From the NCBI RefSeq assembly GCF_003171515.1, contig NC_089399.1, positions 806,001 to 870,000 on the forward strand: a DNA stretch of 64,000 bases, in the 5' to 3' direction. Source of the DNA: Pyrenophora tritici-repentis. Taxonomy: Eukaryota > Ascomycota > Dothideomycetes > Pleosporales > Pleosporaceae. Each line of letters opens with the position of its first letter. The stretch's first letter is position 1. The notes under the pieces are model-generated. The model worked only from the letters and a program-made list of their open reading frames with translations, had not been told where the DNA came from and did no database searches. The position numbers and the translations under genes are program-made. This document shows, in pieces, positions 11,218 to 22,787 of the stretch.

Positions 11218-11498
11218 TCGCGCACGCCGTAGGAGGTCATCATTGTAAAACAGGGTTATTGCGGCAAGTCTGAACGATCTCTCAAGTAGAGTATGATAGT
11301 GGTGATTGGAAAGTTCTAGGCCTAGCGATAGGTACTCTGCTACCTCGCCCATGACTGTAATCCAGTACAAAGACAAATCAAACCTCTCATCAAACCAATT
11401 TGAAGCAATTGTTTGTGAAAGCAATTAGATTGTATACATGCACTTCCATACCACAATGACATTTACATTCGTCTAATCATAACTCAATAACCTACACC

Positions 11499-13224
11499 TT
11501 AAACAGGCACCCTCCCCGCCACACTCTTCCAATACCCACATCTCTTCTCCAACAGCCCCGTCCCGCCCTGCTTCAACCCGCCTGCCGAAACCAAGAACTG
11601 CTTTCCGCTATCTAACCCTGGAACACCAGGTACACTTGCATTGGTAACCTTATGCGCATTCGGATCACCTGTTTGAATGAAACTCGCCTGCGCGCCCGCG
11701 TAACCTTGGTAAGTCAGAGGGTCGGATTTTTGGATCGGATTAATAGTGTTCCACTAGTAGCATATAAGTCAGCACATGATATCTGAGAAAATCTACAAGT
11801 AGGAGAAGAGGAAAAGATTAGGTAAGAGACAAGGAAGAAAGTGGGGAAAAGAAACAACATACGTATTGCACATCACTAGCATGTTTAGCCGGTGAAATCG
11901 TATACTCAACAATCCACCCCTTCTCCGCCTTGCTCGCCATCCAAAACGCCGGACAAGCAAGCACGATATCACGATACAAGAGTCCCGCGCGAATGTACGT
12001 GGTATTCCAACTTATCTCCTCCGCTTCGCCTACTGCTGGATACATTTCTTTCACGCTGGCTAGGTCCTTGGCTGTGAGGTCAGGCAGGTAGCCGCGAAGC
12101 CAGCTATCAAACGACGTGGCAGATGAGTTGAAGCCATCGGCGCCTGTAGCGGCTTTTGAGAAACCGGGTGGGATGAAATTCTCGCCCTCGTGGAGGTTGT
12201 AACTCGTCAGCACTGTGTCCGCATTTAGGTGTCCCTTTGCAATGACCTCGCTCAGAGATTCTGTGAGGAAATTTGTGTCAATTACGGGGCCGTAGGTAAA
12301 AGAAGATGTGGTGTATTGTTGGCTTGTACTCTGTTTCAATGCGCTGTCTCTTAGCTTCTGCACATTGACGTCTTTCAAACAGGCGATTTCGTCGGCAGTA
12401 CCATTGCAGCCTACGTCTTGGAGAGTCTGCTGGTACAAGGCTTCTGCCCAGGGACTGTTGTAGCGGTACGTTTTCGGCCAAAAGGGGCTGCTAGCCATAG
12501 CTTTGGTGAAGAGTTTCTTACCGCGGTTTCCCGTGGCGATGGTTTGGGCGACGACGCTGCCGCCGCCGGCGGATTGGCCCCAGATGGTGACTTTGTTCTT
12601 GTTGCCGCCAAAGTGGTGGATATGCTTATGAATCCATTGGAGGGCGGCTTTTTGGTCAAGAAGTCCAGGGTTGAGGTCGACGTCTGGGTGTTGTGCTATC
12701 TTTGAGCCGGGGAGGAAACCGAAGACGTTGGTACGGTAGTTGGAGTAGACAACTACGTAGTCATTGCTGGAGGAGACGTTTAGGACGGGGAAGCCGGAAG
12801 GAGGGATGTCGAAAGTGGCGCCTCCGCGGATGAAGCCGCCGCCGTAGAAGGTCAGTAAGACGGGTCGGAGATGTTGCTTCTTGGTCCATGGTCGGGAGTA
12901 GATTCCGAGATATAGACAATCTTCAGAGCCGTTAACCGTCCGCTGGGGACACATGTCGAACGCCTGGTTAGAGTCGTATGTGCCATTTGTAATGGGTAGT
13001 GGTGATTGCGGAGCGCGGAAACGGTTCTGGCCTGCTGTTGATGCTGCAAATGGGATCTTGCGGAAATATGTTAAATTGTACTGTGAAGACAACGCGCCGC
13101 GAAAGGTACCATAATCGAGCTCGACAGTGGGATTAGATGCAGTCTGCGATGCATGCTTGCTAGGCAATGCAACTGCGAAAGGAACGCTGCATAGCGCAAG
13201 GAGCGATACAGCAAGACGTAACAT
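11499..13224 (-). CDS. Secreted type-B carboxylesterase/lipase
   Basis: An alpha/beta-hydrolase of the carboxylesterase type-B family, 538 residues in two exons: 13224-11863 and 11753-11499, with a 109-nt intron (GTATGT donor) that keeps phase 0. Residues 1-19 form a signal peptide, so the enzyme is probably secreted. The family signature EDCLYLGIY starts at residue 101, the oxyanion glycines GGGF are at 128-131, and the nucleophile Ser218 lies in GQSAGGG (commonly GESAGG; the Q variant occurs in the family). The likely acid is Glu346 (NLHEGE) and the His is 448 (PAKHAS). The second exon supplies the conserved ending that starts WNTINPIQKSDPLTYQGY. Several N-x-S/T sites fit secretion. A TATATA element lies about 45 bp upstream (13269-13275). 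It should hydrolyse carboxylic esters; the substrate cannot be read from sequence. It is convergent with paralogue B. Confidence 0.92.
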
Positions 13225-13724
13225 TTTTAGCGACGCGACTACCTAGTTCTATTCCAGGGGCCAAGGCGATATATACACTAAATACTGTTATTAGCCCCCA
13301 TCTCGTGTCTCCGCAAATCCAGCATACTAGCAGGCACCAGATTGCGGGGATGCGCGCACATCCTGGAGGCGACAATCGACCCCAACAGCAAGGATGTGCG
13401 ACTCCTGTGATCTCGGTATAATCACTACCGAGACATGAACGGTGATATTGAACCGGAGGCTAGAGATCTTCCGGAAGACGTCTTACATGAGTTCCTCCGG
13501 TAACGTCGATTGGGGGTTAGTACGACGCTTGTCAGCACTAGCTTAGCAGCAGCAGCAGATTGTATGGTACAAACACCAACACACAAAGGTAAAAGTGCAT
13601 GGAGAAATGATAGTTTGTAACAAAATAATCACCCAACACCCCGTGAGGTCCCAGATCTCCAAACGCCGTCGTATCTCATAACGTTAAATCGTGAACATAT
13701 CATGCGAAGCAAGCAAGAAGCCTG
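13225..13724. other. Intergenic stretch between esterase and Spc7
   Basis: It holds the esterase promoter near 13225-13300 and the presumed 3' UTR of Spc7 on the far side. I see no gene. Confidence 0.5.
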
Positions 13725-16700
13725 CTACTTTCTCTCACCCTTCCTCCCAGTCTTCTTCAGTCTCGCCCCAAGATCTAGCATGGCGTCTGCCCATACTGAC
13801 ATACGACCCTCTTCCTTCACCTCATTTCCACAAAAGTCCCTCAGGAATGCACCCATCTTCTCCTCGCCATACTTCTCACCGTAGACAACCTCGGCCCTTG
13901 TGCTGACATCGGTCTCTATACCTTCCTTGCCTAGAACAACGCCAACCTCAAAGGTGGCCCTGATCTTGGTCTGAAGAGTAGGAAGAAGCATGTTGGTAGA
14001 AATTGCCATCCGCTCGTCTGAAAGAATATACTCCTCGGTAATGTAGCTGTGCTCGAGCCATCGAACACCTGCAGCAACTGCGAGAGCAGTAGCCCAGCCA
14101 TTCTTGACAAGCGACAGAAGTGACGAGATGCGCGTTTGTGATTGAGGGATGCAATGAAGATGTGCGCGGATGAGCTGGAGGAAAAAGCGTTTGCTAGTGG
14201 TCAGGGGACGAGGATGGGGTGTTGCCGAGTCCCCAATGTATGCGAGTGATATGGAAGCATTGGGTGTGTCCGAGCCTGTGGCGAAGGCAGAAGGTGCAAA
14301 GTACAATTCCAGATCGTTCAGGTGGGTCATTGTAATGCTTGTTGAGGAAGCCGAAGTAATGGACCAGCCGTGGGCTTGCTCGAGAGCAGTGACTTTGGCT
14401 ATAGTAATGTTAGTGGGATTCATGTTGAGGGATAAACTTGACATACCTTTCAGGTTACTGACTTCGCTTGTAGACCAGCCACGGCAGTTTTCTCGCAAGC
14501 GCTCAGCTGCTTTGATTTCTTCAACGCACTCAACTTTTCGGTCTTTGGCTGCCTGGATACGCTGCTCCTTATCGGCGAGCTCTTGCTGGAGCCGAAGTAG
14601 CAATTGCTTCTTCTTTTGCAATTCGGCATCGGTAGCGACGAGCTTTTCCCTGGTCTGCTCAAGCTCTTCCCGGTCGCAGCTATTAAGCTCATCATGACGC
14701 TGCTGTAGCTGCTTACACTCAACAGACAAGTGCTCCTTCTTCTCAATCAGGGGCGGCAGCACAACATCGAGTAGCTGTTCCTGGTTGACGAGTGTAGACT
14801 CATCACGCTTGAAGCCATCCATTGTGTGAAAAAGACCTGCTTTAAGATCATGCAGAAGCGTGCTTCGCCATGTGTACCACTCGCCGCGAGCCTCAAGACG
14901 AGCGTTCGTCTTCAGGTTCTTGAATTGGTTGTCCATGACCTTGCGTTGATCCGGGGGAGCAGTGAGGTATTCGCTGAAGAGCAGTGGGTTATCCTCCAGG
15001 ACATTTGCCTCCATAGTGCGGACGAAGTGGCGGCCGTCGGAGATGTATTTCTTCATCTCATGACACGCATGTTGATAGAGCTCGTACTCTGGCAGAGTGC
15101 ATGCACCGGCCACAACATAGCGATCCAAAGACTCCTCTTTCTCCTCCACTTCCACGTCGTGGAACGAAGCAGGAGCTGCAGTATGACGTCGCTTGGTCGT
15201 ACTAAGATCCATGAAGCGAATCTTTGTCATGTCAAGGAAGTCTTGCAATGAGATACGTTCAACTTCCGAACCATCATCTGCAACGCTTTCTTCCACCTCG
15301 TTCTCTTCTTCCGGTTGTTCACCAAAGAGTACACGCTTCTTAGGGCTCATACTCTTTCGTGGCGTAGCTTTCTTGGGGGTTGGAGTCTTTTGCTTTGGCG
15401 TCTGCTGCTTTTGTGGGGTTTGAGATTTCTTTGGGGTCAGACCCTTTTTCATTGGTGACATCAACGATTGCTTCCGTGGGGTCGAAAGTAGCTTGATACT
15501 GTTGCTGAGGATTGCCGTGCTCTTCAGCACGGGTTCCTCGCGTGGGGCGTTGATGGGGCTGAATTGTACCGCAGACAATGAAGAGCGGCGTCGGTTCAAG
15601 ATTGGCGCTGCGACTGGGTCTTCGGGGATTGCCTGTGGTGTCTTCTGTCGCTGTTCACTGGTTGGGGTCGTAATAGCGTTGTTTTGCTTCAAGGCGCTCA
15701 GGGGAGTTCGGCGCACGAACGGGGATGGCTCGATCTCTTCGATGTCCCTTTGCCTCACAATTTCTGGAGTTTCTGGATCAAGGTTCGGGTAGACGACCTC
15801 AGCAGAGGTGCTAGGAGTGATGTCCTTCAGCACTTCCGGCTCAGCCTTGACTTCGTTCCTGAGCATGGAAGTCCTTCTATTACCAGGTGATTTCTTGAGT
15901 GCCTTCTGAGGCGTTGGTGTCTTGGTGGCGGGGACAGGAGTAATATCAGCAGGTTTCTCTGGTGTTGAGGATGGCTTGTCGGCACGTCTAATGCCAGGAC
16001 CAACAATCTTTGTGAACTCCATGGAAAGGTCCTCATCCTCGACCTCATTCCCCTCCTCGTGTTCTTGCTGCATAGTCGAATCCCCCTTCTTGATAGAACC
16101 AACAGCCAAAGTGAAGTCCATTGTTGCATCTTCGAAAGTGGATTGGACGCTAGCACGCCTCGCAGGCTCAGGCTGCGGTGCCTTCTTAATCGCTCCAATT
16201 GCCATTGTAAAGTCCATGGTCGCATCTTCCTGGGCTTGTTCTTCTGACTGTCGACGTTGACGCAAGCTCGTGCGTCGGCTTGCAGTGCGCTTCGCCGGAC
16301 TTCCTTGCTCAAGTGTCGAAACTCTCCTCTTAAGACTCTTCCTTCGGTTGGCTGGCGCATTCGACGCCATAGCTTGTATGCTTCCGAGCGGCATGGTGAG
16401 TTCCATGCTCATGTCCTCCTCCATGTCGGAACTCGGTGCGTCTGACTCTTCTTGCTGTTGTGGTGGAACAATGCGGCCGACCGCACGTGTGATATCCATG
16501 CTCATGTCTTCGTCATCCCCAGCTTCTGTTCGTGCTGGTGAGGCGACAGGGCTTTCGTTCTCCTTGTCGTATTCCGTAACGTAGCTCTTTTTTGCCCATG
16601 GTTTGAAGGCTGCGGTAACCTCGTCTTGTGCAATGTCCATAGTCATATCACCATCATCGTCAAAGTCCAGGTTTTGTGTGACTGCCAAGTTGGATGCCTC

Positions 16701-17566
16701 TCGCAGTGCAGCATCTAGTCGGGCGCTGCTTTGGGAAGAATCTTCGTTGTCAGGAGAAGCCCCCAGATTCTCGGTCCCATCACTATCATCAGAGTCGCTA
16801 CCATTGTCGTTGTCTCCGGGTGATGCGTTATCTCCGCTCAAAGGGCTTGAGGAGTAGACGTCATCTGGGTTGTTGAAGTTCATGGGCGGTATGCCAGAAC
16901 TTCGGCGGTTCTTCTTTTGATGTGATGCGCGCTGGTTTGCAGGTGACGAGCTGGCCTCTGCTTCAGCCTCTTCTGCTTGTTCTGGTGGGGTCGATGGTGG
17001 CTCTGCGGGGTCGGAAGGAGGGGCAGGCGATGCCGGGGTAGACGCTTGAGAGACGGTTGAGGCTCTTCGAGTGACCTCGGACGAGGCAGAGGAACTGGTT
17101 GCATCGCGCATGTATTCGACTACATCCCAAGTGTGTAGAGTCGCCTCTGGCGCGAAAGATACGCGTCGCCTTGCTAGAGAGGCGTCAGTTTTGACTCAGG
17201 GGTCTTTATATCGTGCAAACCTTACCCAGCGACTTGCGACGGGCTTCGCGTCTCTTCTTCTCGTCTTCATCGTTTGAGGCTAGAATTGACTTGACCGCAG
17301 GAATAAAAGCAGACTATTTGGTTAGAGGCATGCACTCCAACTTTCGCATACATTGCGCATACCTTTCTGCGGTTTCCAAACGCTTCCTTCAGCGGTGGTG
17401 CTTCCAACTCTCCCAGACCTCCTGGACCAATACTCTTACTGCGCGTCTTGCGCGATGACTTCTTTGGTGACAATGCCGCTTTCTTAGGGGATTGTGAGGG
17501 GGCCTTGGAGGCAATACCCGCGATCAAGCCATCGGCGATGTTCTCTTTGGCGTTGGTTTGCGCCAT
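13725..17566 (-). CDS. spc7: Kinetochore scaffold Spc7/KNL1
   Basis: Outer-kinetochore KNL1/Spc7, a 1230-residue protein in four exons: 17566-17363, 17313-17226, 17173-14447 and 14398-13725 (introns 49, 52 and 48 nt). The third intron (GTATGT donor, CTAAC branch, TATAG acceptor) is a multiple of three and stop-free, so unspliced RNA also reads through; removal joins SNLK to AKVTALEQAHGW. The PP1-docking RVSF motif is at residues 101-104 (ARRRVSFAPEATLHTWDVVE). Six MELT-like motifs follow (MTMDIAQ, MSMDITR, MSMELTM, ATMDFTM, ATMDFTL, LSMEFTK); phosphorylated MELT motifs recruit Bub3-Bub1 in this family. A Lys/Pro-rich region (TPKK, SPKK) lies mid-protein, then a coiled coil (EELEQTREKLVATDAELQKK) and the C-terminal RWD-type region that binds Mis12. 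The start at MAQTNAKEN fits the family. Confidence 0.95.
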
Positions 17567-18105
17567 GGTGAACTCGTGGAATTGGTTAGCGATGGTGTTG
17601 TTCCGACAAGACCACTGATGTAAACACGAAAGGCGCCAATCCAAACAATGGGCCATGAGTCCGTGCACACACCCCGGTAGATCGCCTGGTCAAGTGATCT
17701 GCACCCTCCCTCTGCACATCATGCCCCTCTCCTACACATGCATCTCAATTGTGTTCTGACTCGGCTGTAAGAATCAGCAAGTTTTGCAAGGAGGTTTTCG
17801 AAAGTTTGGACAGGGTCTCAGCGACGCCCAGTCGAGCCACACCTTGATCGCAACAGCATAAAATGAGAAGTATGTTATTGCAAGCTACCTAGTACAGTCT
17901 ATCATAGATCCACCTGACATTCTGGGTATAAAAAAACGAGTGATGGAGGCAAAATCACAAAATACAAACAGGGCAACAAAAGCACCAAGAATCCAAAACA
18001 CAACACGAACTATACCTAGACCAAACGGAAGAAGCGGCGCGTGGAATCAAGTCCAACACTTGGTATCAAGCCTTCCCACACCATCGCCCTTAGCTCCACC
18101 CAACC
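17567..18105. other. Intergenic stretch upstream of Spc7
   Basis: The Spc7 promoter region and the 3' flank of the gene at 18106-18786. No coding frame or repeat of note. Confidence 0.5.
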
Positions 18106-18786
18106 TCAAATGTCCCTGATGATTCTCCTACGTCGCAGCGGCTTGTACTCCTCCGTCTTCAACACGGTCGTCTTGCGGTACCTGCTCCACTTCTCATCTT
18201 CGAAGTCCTTCGCCTTCTCCTCATACTCTCCCCAGCTATCCCTCCCGGTCAAGCTTCGCTCCCTAGATGTAGAGCGCTCACTGGATTCCCATGCCTCGTC
18301 GACCAACCTGTCCTTGCGACGGAAAACATCGCTGGGCCAGAGGTGAGTATCGAAGTCGCGAGTGAGGGAGCGGTGGTGGTGATGATGGGATGGACGTGAT
18401 CGCTCGATGGTAGCCTTGAGGCTGAGACGGACTCCGTGGTCGTCCACATCGTCCTCGAAGCGGTCAGGTGAGTTTCTGTATGTGTGGCGGGTCTCGTGGC
18501 TGCGGCGCCTGTCATCATCGTTGTCGTTGCGTCTGTTGTCGGGCCAGACGTTGTAGCGTTCCAGTTGGGAGGGCTCATCGCGGACCGTCAGAGCACGGGA
18601 CAGCTTAGCGGCTTTGTGCTTGGTAGAGTAGGGGTAGTCATCGTGGCCATCGTCATCGATGTCGGATAGTGTGATATCACGACGGCGTTCGTTGGACTCG
18701 CGAGGCATCTGAGCACGAGAGCAGGAAGGCTCGTAGTCAGGAGTGCGCTCTCGGAAGCGAGTGTGGTTGAAATGGAAATAAGACAT
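18106..18786 (-). CDS. Charged unknown protein, 226 residues
   Basis: A single-exon frame starting at MSYFHFNHTRFRERTPDYEP. It is rich in Arg, Asp, Ser and His, with a five-His run and DDDGHDDY and RSTSRERS stretches, and looks largely disordered. The C-terminus (EEKAKDFEDEKWSRYRKTTV, then TEEYKPL and a basic RRRRIIRD tail) is the most ordered-looking part and probably the conserved piece. No signal peptide or membrane segment. I do not recognise a family. It lies upstream of Spc7 on the same strand, about 540 bp away. Codon use and length support a real gene, but the product is unknown. Confidence 0.7.
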   Translation of the reverse strand: MSYFHFNHTRFRERTPDYEPSCSRAQMPRESNERRRDITLSDIDDDGHDDYPYSTKHKAAKLSRALTVRDEPSQLERYNVWPDNRRNDNDDDRRRSHETRHTYRNSPDRFEDDVDDHGVRLSLKATIERSRPSHHHHHRSLTRDFDTHLWPSDVFRRKDRLVDEAWESSERSTSRERSLTGRDSWGEYEEKAKDFEDEKWSRYRKTTVLKTEEYKPLRRRRIIRDI

Positions 18787-20908
18787 CTTTGGTACCCGAT
18801 GGGGTGTCTGGGTGAGGTGTTGGAGCGATATAGTAATGCAGAAAGCAAGGTAGAAGTTGGTATTGAGAAGGAAGCTGCTGTGTCTGTGATGTGGGACGAT
18901 TGGAGGTACTTATACTTGGGCTGTGGAGGACAAGGCAAAAAATACCACAGTCATTTTCACCTTCTTTATACCATCGGACCATATGTCTCAACTGCCTACA
19001 GGAAGCCAACGACATTATACTCGGCCCAAGCACCGCCTCGATTCTGTGGCTCAAATCGTGGCTGAGGCACAACTTGCCGTGCTGTGATTGGCTGCGCCGT
19101 GTTGTCGGCGCGCTCCGCGTGAACGTCGTTCACCGGTTAGGTCTGGATCGCCAAACCATGGAGGCTGAACGATTACCAGTTTGCTTCATCGGATAGTCGC
19201 AGTAGCCGCCGTTGTTCATTCCTAAAGGTTCACGCAGGCTGAAGCTGTTGGTTGCCACTGTGAGGCTGTGACTATGTGGAGGTGTGGGGGCCTGAACGTG
19301 ATGGTTAAGGTGGGCTGGTGTAATCCAAGTACGAGAATGCAACGGGTACCTGCCGATGTTGAGATGGCTGCCTATGAGGATGCGCCCTATTGTTTCAAAT
19401 CTGTTCCCGGTTTCCCAGTTCATGGTGCACCTAGGTACTTTGCCAGTCGAAGCTGACGAATGCGGCGTGGTCGCATGGTCATGTGGTCTTGCTAGCTAGG
19501 TCGTGAATTGGGGGCCCCTTCGGCAAGTTGGGCATTTGCAGAGGTCATTCGGAGACGGTGACTGGTGTTGTAGCTACGCCGCAATCTTGGGGTTACATTA
19601 CGAAGCATGGCTAGAGTGAGTCGTATACATTTGAACAGCATTAGCGACAGGACCCTCAATACTTACAAGGCTGCCTCCCAGTTCGCGTACAGTAGGATAT
19701 ACACCCGCGTGTTACATCTCTTTGAGAATCGCGGGGTCCCCCTGCACCGAAGAGGCCGGCAATGAGGGCCAGACAAACAAACGTTGACTCATGACAACAC
19801 ATGAGCACGATAGCTTGCGTATCTGCCTCCCAAGTCGCACATCATGCCTTGAAAATTAGTCCTCCAAGCTTGTTAAGAGTACAACCGACCGCGCCTCACA
19901 CTATATCTCTTACACTGCCTTCGTGTTCTTCCCCAGTGGGTGTTCTATCCTGAGGCTTAGAATACACGCAAGCTTTGCTCCAGTATTTATCACCTTGATC
20001 GGTGTACTGAGATGCTTCTTGTTGTGATTCCTTCTATGAGACTGGTATCAGTCAGCTGTTGCTTGGTTGCAGCCAACTTTGTGGCGCCTCTGCGCGTCGA
20101 GCTATCCCTGACTTATAGTGCAATATTGGACTGGTCTGTCTCACTATTGATCTCTTAAGACTATCACCAACGATAACAAGACTGAATGGTGATCAAGCTG
20201 TCTTCTGTGGTTGAAGAGCTGGTATAGGAGACTGCAAGATGCAGATCGGAAGCCAGGATCAAACTACCGATTACTTTTCCGGGAAGGCCGAATGTATAAT
20301 TAGGCGTCTTGTTTACTCCCCAATCGTGCTGTTGCTTCTGGACTGGTTCATGGGGCGAAAGGATTCAGTATCCGGGGCGCAGGTCAATCATGTGACCCCT
20401 GTCCCACGACGATGGGAAGATGTATCTTGTTCTTCAGACTCATTGCCGACTCCAACACGGAGGTTGTCTCTGATTTGATGGAAATAAAGGCTGAGTCCTA
20501 AATTGACTATTGCGCATAAAGTGGTGGTTGAGGTGGTGGTTGAGGTGGTGGTTGAGGTGGTGGTAGAGTGGACTGCGGGGGGTTGCGACACCAACCCTTG
20601 GCATGTGACTGCGCGCGATGGTCGTCTCCGCTAACCGTGATGAGCCTCTCCTTGCGTTGCGGCACAGCACGCGAACATCCTCACATTGGAGCCATGGCTG
20701 AAGATAGGGGGTTAAGGTGCTTTGAGGTACAGGAACCTGTTTCCTGCCTCTTGCTTCTTCGCAGACCGCCCTGAAGCGCTACGCACGCATTGTGTCGTCA
20801 TGTTCCTTTCACCAGATCTCTTCACCGACCACGTCCTGTCGACGATCACCACTGTCTTTCTACGTACGCACTCATGCGAGATACTATTAGATTTTAAGCT
20901 GATATGAG
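18787..20908. other. Intergenic stretch, 2.1 kb
   Basis: No gene is supported. It contains a 12-bp repeat at 20521-20568 and, at its right end, what may be one or more unresolved 5' exons of the surface protein at 20909. Confidence 0.5.
20521..20568 (+). repeat. 12-bp tandem repeat, four copies
   Basis: GTGGTGGTTGAG is present three times and is followed by GTGGTGGTAGAG. It lies in non-coding sequence, about 340-390 bp before the first supported exon of the surface protein gene. Confidence 0.85.
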
Positions 20909-21985
20909 GTAGAACATGTAGTGCCAACAAATGCCACCACACCCATATATCATATCCCAACCTCAATTGCAACACAGAAGTACAACGACCCAGGTCTGGT
21001 TGAGAACACCTGGGGCGGACTCTGGGTGCTAGATCCATGCATGCTCTCTTTCGATCCCAAGTCTTGCAATGGCAGAGGCATACCTGAGATTCCGACAGCA
21101 ACGGGCTGGTATGATACCGGTGTCAACTCGCTCCTTATTGGCGTACATACACAGACTGATGTGGTCATAACCACAACCCGACCGACGATTATCAAGATAG
21201 AAACAAACACTGCAAAGCGAACCGACCCTATCGCCACTCCAGTACGGGGGATCGATACAACCAAAAGTGAGGGAAGCCATAGGCAACCCGTGACAGCCAC
21301 GCAAGCGGACACAATTCCCAAGGTGCCTGGACAGCCTCTCGGCAGTAGAACAGAAGGAGGAGCCTCAAGCACTTTGGTACCAACTCCGCAGGCGACTGGG
21401 AAAAGCGGCCTCCTGTTGGATGTCATCTCAGGGCTTGGCGAGACGCTTTCGAGCACGCAGGAATCTCCGCTTGCATCGTCTACGACCGACGGCTCTGGTC
21501 AACTGGTCAAACCTACAGGCAGTGACAGCGGCAGAGCTCCTTCCCAACCGCCAATTACTCCAGGTCAAGGTTTACCGAGCAGCACAGACACGACGTCACC
21601 ACAGGTGACTGTACCGGCAGGCGGAACCGTCACAATCGGCTCAGAAACACTGACCCTTACACCCGGTCTTTCCACCACAGTTGGACCAGCTACCGACGCG
21701 ACTTTCCTAGGCTTGGCGACAAACAAAAACGGTAGCACACTAGTAACAATCAGTTCGAGCGGAATAGCCATCACCGCGACCGTAAGCAATGCACCCGCCA
21801 CCGTAACTCTGCCGAAAACGGGCTTCGAGGCAAGCGTGACCACCGCTGCGCGACCAGGTGACTATGCTACAAGACTGGGCGACATTCCAGGTCCAAATAA
21901 AAGCATTGGCGCTGGTAGGAGGAGTGAACTGGGCTGGTGGACAAACGCCATTTTAGGCGTTGTGGGGATTGCACTATTACTGTAG
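20909..21985 (+). CDS. Ser/Thr-rich surface protein, 5' end incomplete
   Basis: The frame is open from 20903 and reads VEHVVPTNATTPIYHIP after a likely acceptor (gatatgag, ending 20908), so an upstream exon is probably missing from this model; no ATG or signal peptide lies in frame before the coding-like part. A donor-like GTACGC near 20862 could belong to that intron. The visible 358 residues hold a Cys-containing globular start (WGGLWVLDPC, DPKSCNG), then a long Ser/Thr/Pro/Gly-rich stalk with beta-type repeats (TVTIGSETLTLTPG), and end in a short hydrophobic tail (NAILGVVGIALLL). This is the layout of a fungal GPI-anchored or membrane-tethered cell-wall protein. Function unknown. A gene truncated at its 5' end is also possible. 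Confidence 0.65.
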   Translation, partial: VEHVVPTNATTPIYHIPTSIATQKYNDPGLVENTWGGLWVLDPCMLSFDPKSCNGRGIPEIPTATGWYDTGVNSLLIGVHTQTDVVITTTRPTIIKIETNTAKRTDPIATPVRGIDTTKSEGSHRQPVTATQADTIPKVPGQPLGSRTEGGASSTLVPTPQATGKSGLLLDVISGLGETLSSTQESPLASSTTDGSGQLVKPTGSDSGRAPSQPPITPGQGLPSSTDTTSPQVTVPAGGTVTIGSETLTLTPGLSTTVGPATDATFLGLATNKNGSTLVTISSSGIAITATVSNAPATVTLPKTGFEASVTTAARPGDYATRLGDIPGPNKSIGAGRRSELGWWTNAILGVVGIALLL

Positions 21986-22278
21986 ACACAACTCATAATG
22001 ATGTATAACGTGCACTTATTACGTGTACACGCGTGATCACATGGTAAACTATTTAACCTGGGTATCCTCGCTTTCGACACGTCGCGATCAACTACCGCTC
22101 CCACGAAAAACCACCGAGGCCGTGTCAGCATCTGTTGTTCAACCATCAATCTCACACCGCACTTCACTCTTCACCGGATTTCACACGAAGCACTCACATC
22201 CGAGCTCTCCGAAGGCAAACTCCATTCAATTCTCCCGCTTCACCGCCATTCCCCAACAACAACCCGACGCAACTCGAC

Positions 22279-22485
22279 ATGTCTTCCGCCGCGGACAAAG
22301 CCAAAATAACCGGTACCGGTAGGGCAGCCAAGGATATGGGGTTCGACAGCTTCAAGGCCTTTTTGGAGTCGTATGGGCTGAGGGTTTGGAATCATGAGGA
22401 TGTACTAGAGGGCAGGGCGATTCTGCGGGCGATGGGGTATGGCGTTGATGCGGGAACCGACGTCACTGTGGAGCGGGCGGGGTAG
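22279..22485 (+). CDS. Small unknown protein, 68 residues
   Basis: A short frame starting MSSAADKAKITGTGRAAKDM. The open frame extends upstream without stops to 22135, but that part is low-complexity and UTR-like, so the ATG at 22279 is preferred. The protein ends in alternating charged and hydrophobic segments (FKAFLESYGLRVWNHEDV). No targeting signal or known domain. It is tail-to-tail with mitochondrial AspRS, about 300 bp away, with no other gene between. I do not recognise it; compositional quality suggests a genuine small gene. Confidence 0.5.
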   Translation: MSSAADKAKITGTGRAAKDMGFDSFKAFLESYGLRVWNHEDVLEGRAILRAMGYGVDAGTDVTVERAG

Positions 22486-22787
22486 AACGGCAGAGGATTG
22501 TCAGGGACAACATGGCGACTCTGTAATCCGGAACGGTATCTGTGAGCTTGGAAAATGGGGAGGTTCAGGGCGTGCAGATGTGTGGTTTGGACGATGGATC
22601 ATCTAATTGGGTTGGGTGGGTTAGAGCGAGTGCGAAAAGTAAGAACGGCTGCAAGGTTACAATTTCCTCTTGATCGGACTCGATTCAAGATGTCCTGCAT
22701 GCTGTAAATGGCGATATATCAATACTATCATCTATTGTACAAGGTCTTATTCCTAACATCATATAGTACATGTTCCGGCTCCCCAGC

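Noticed and set aside
10867..11424. 185-codon minus-strand frame overlapping paralogue B
   Set aside because: It is antisense to a better coding frame with a clear motif and lacks recognisable features.
19130..19423. Minus-strand frame of 97 codons
   Set aside because: Low-complexity His/Pro/Thr composition, no motif, no matching splice partners.
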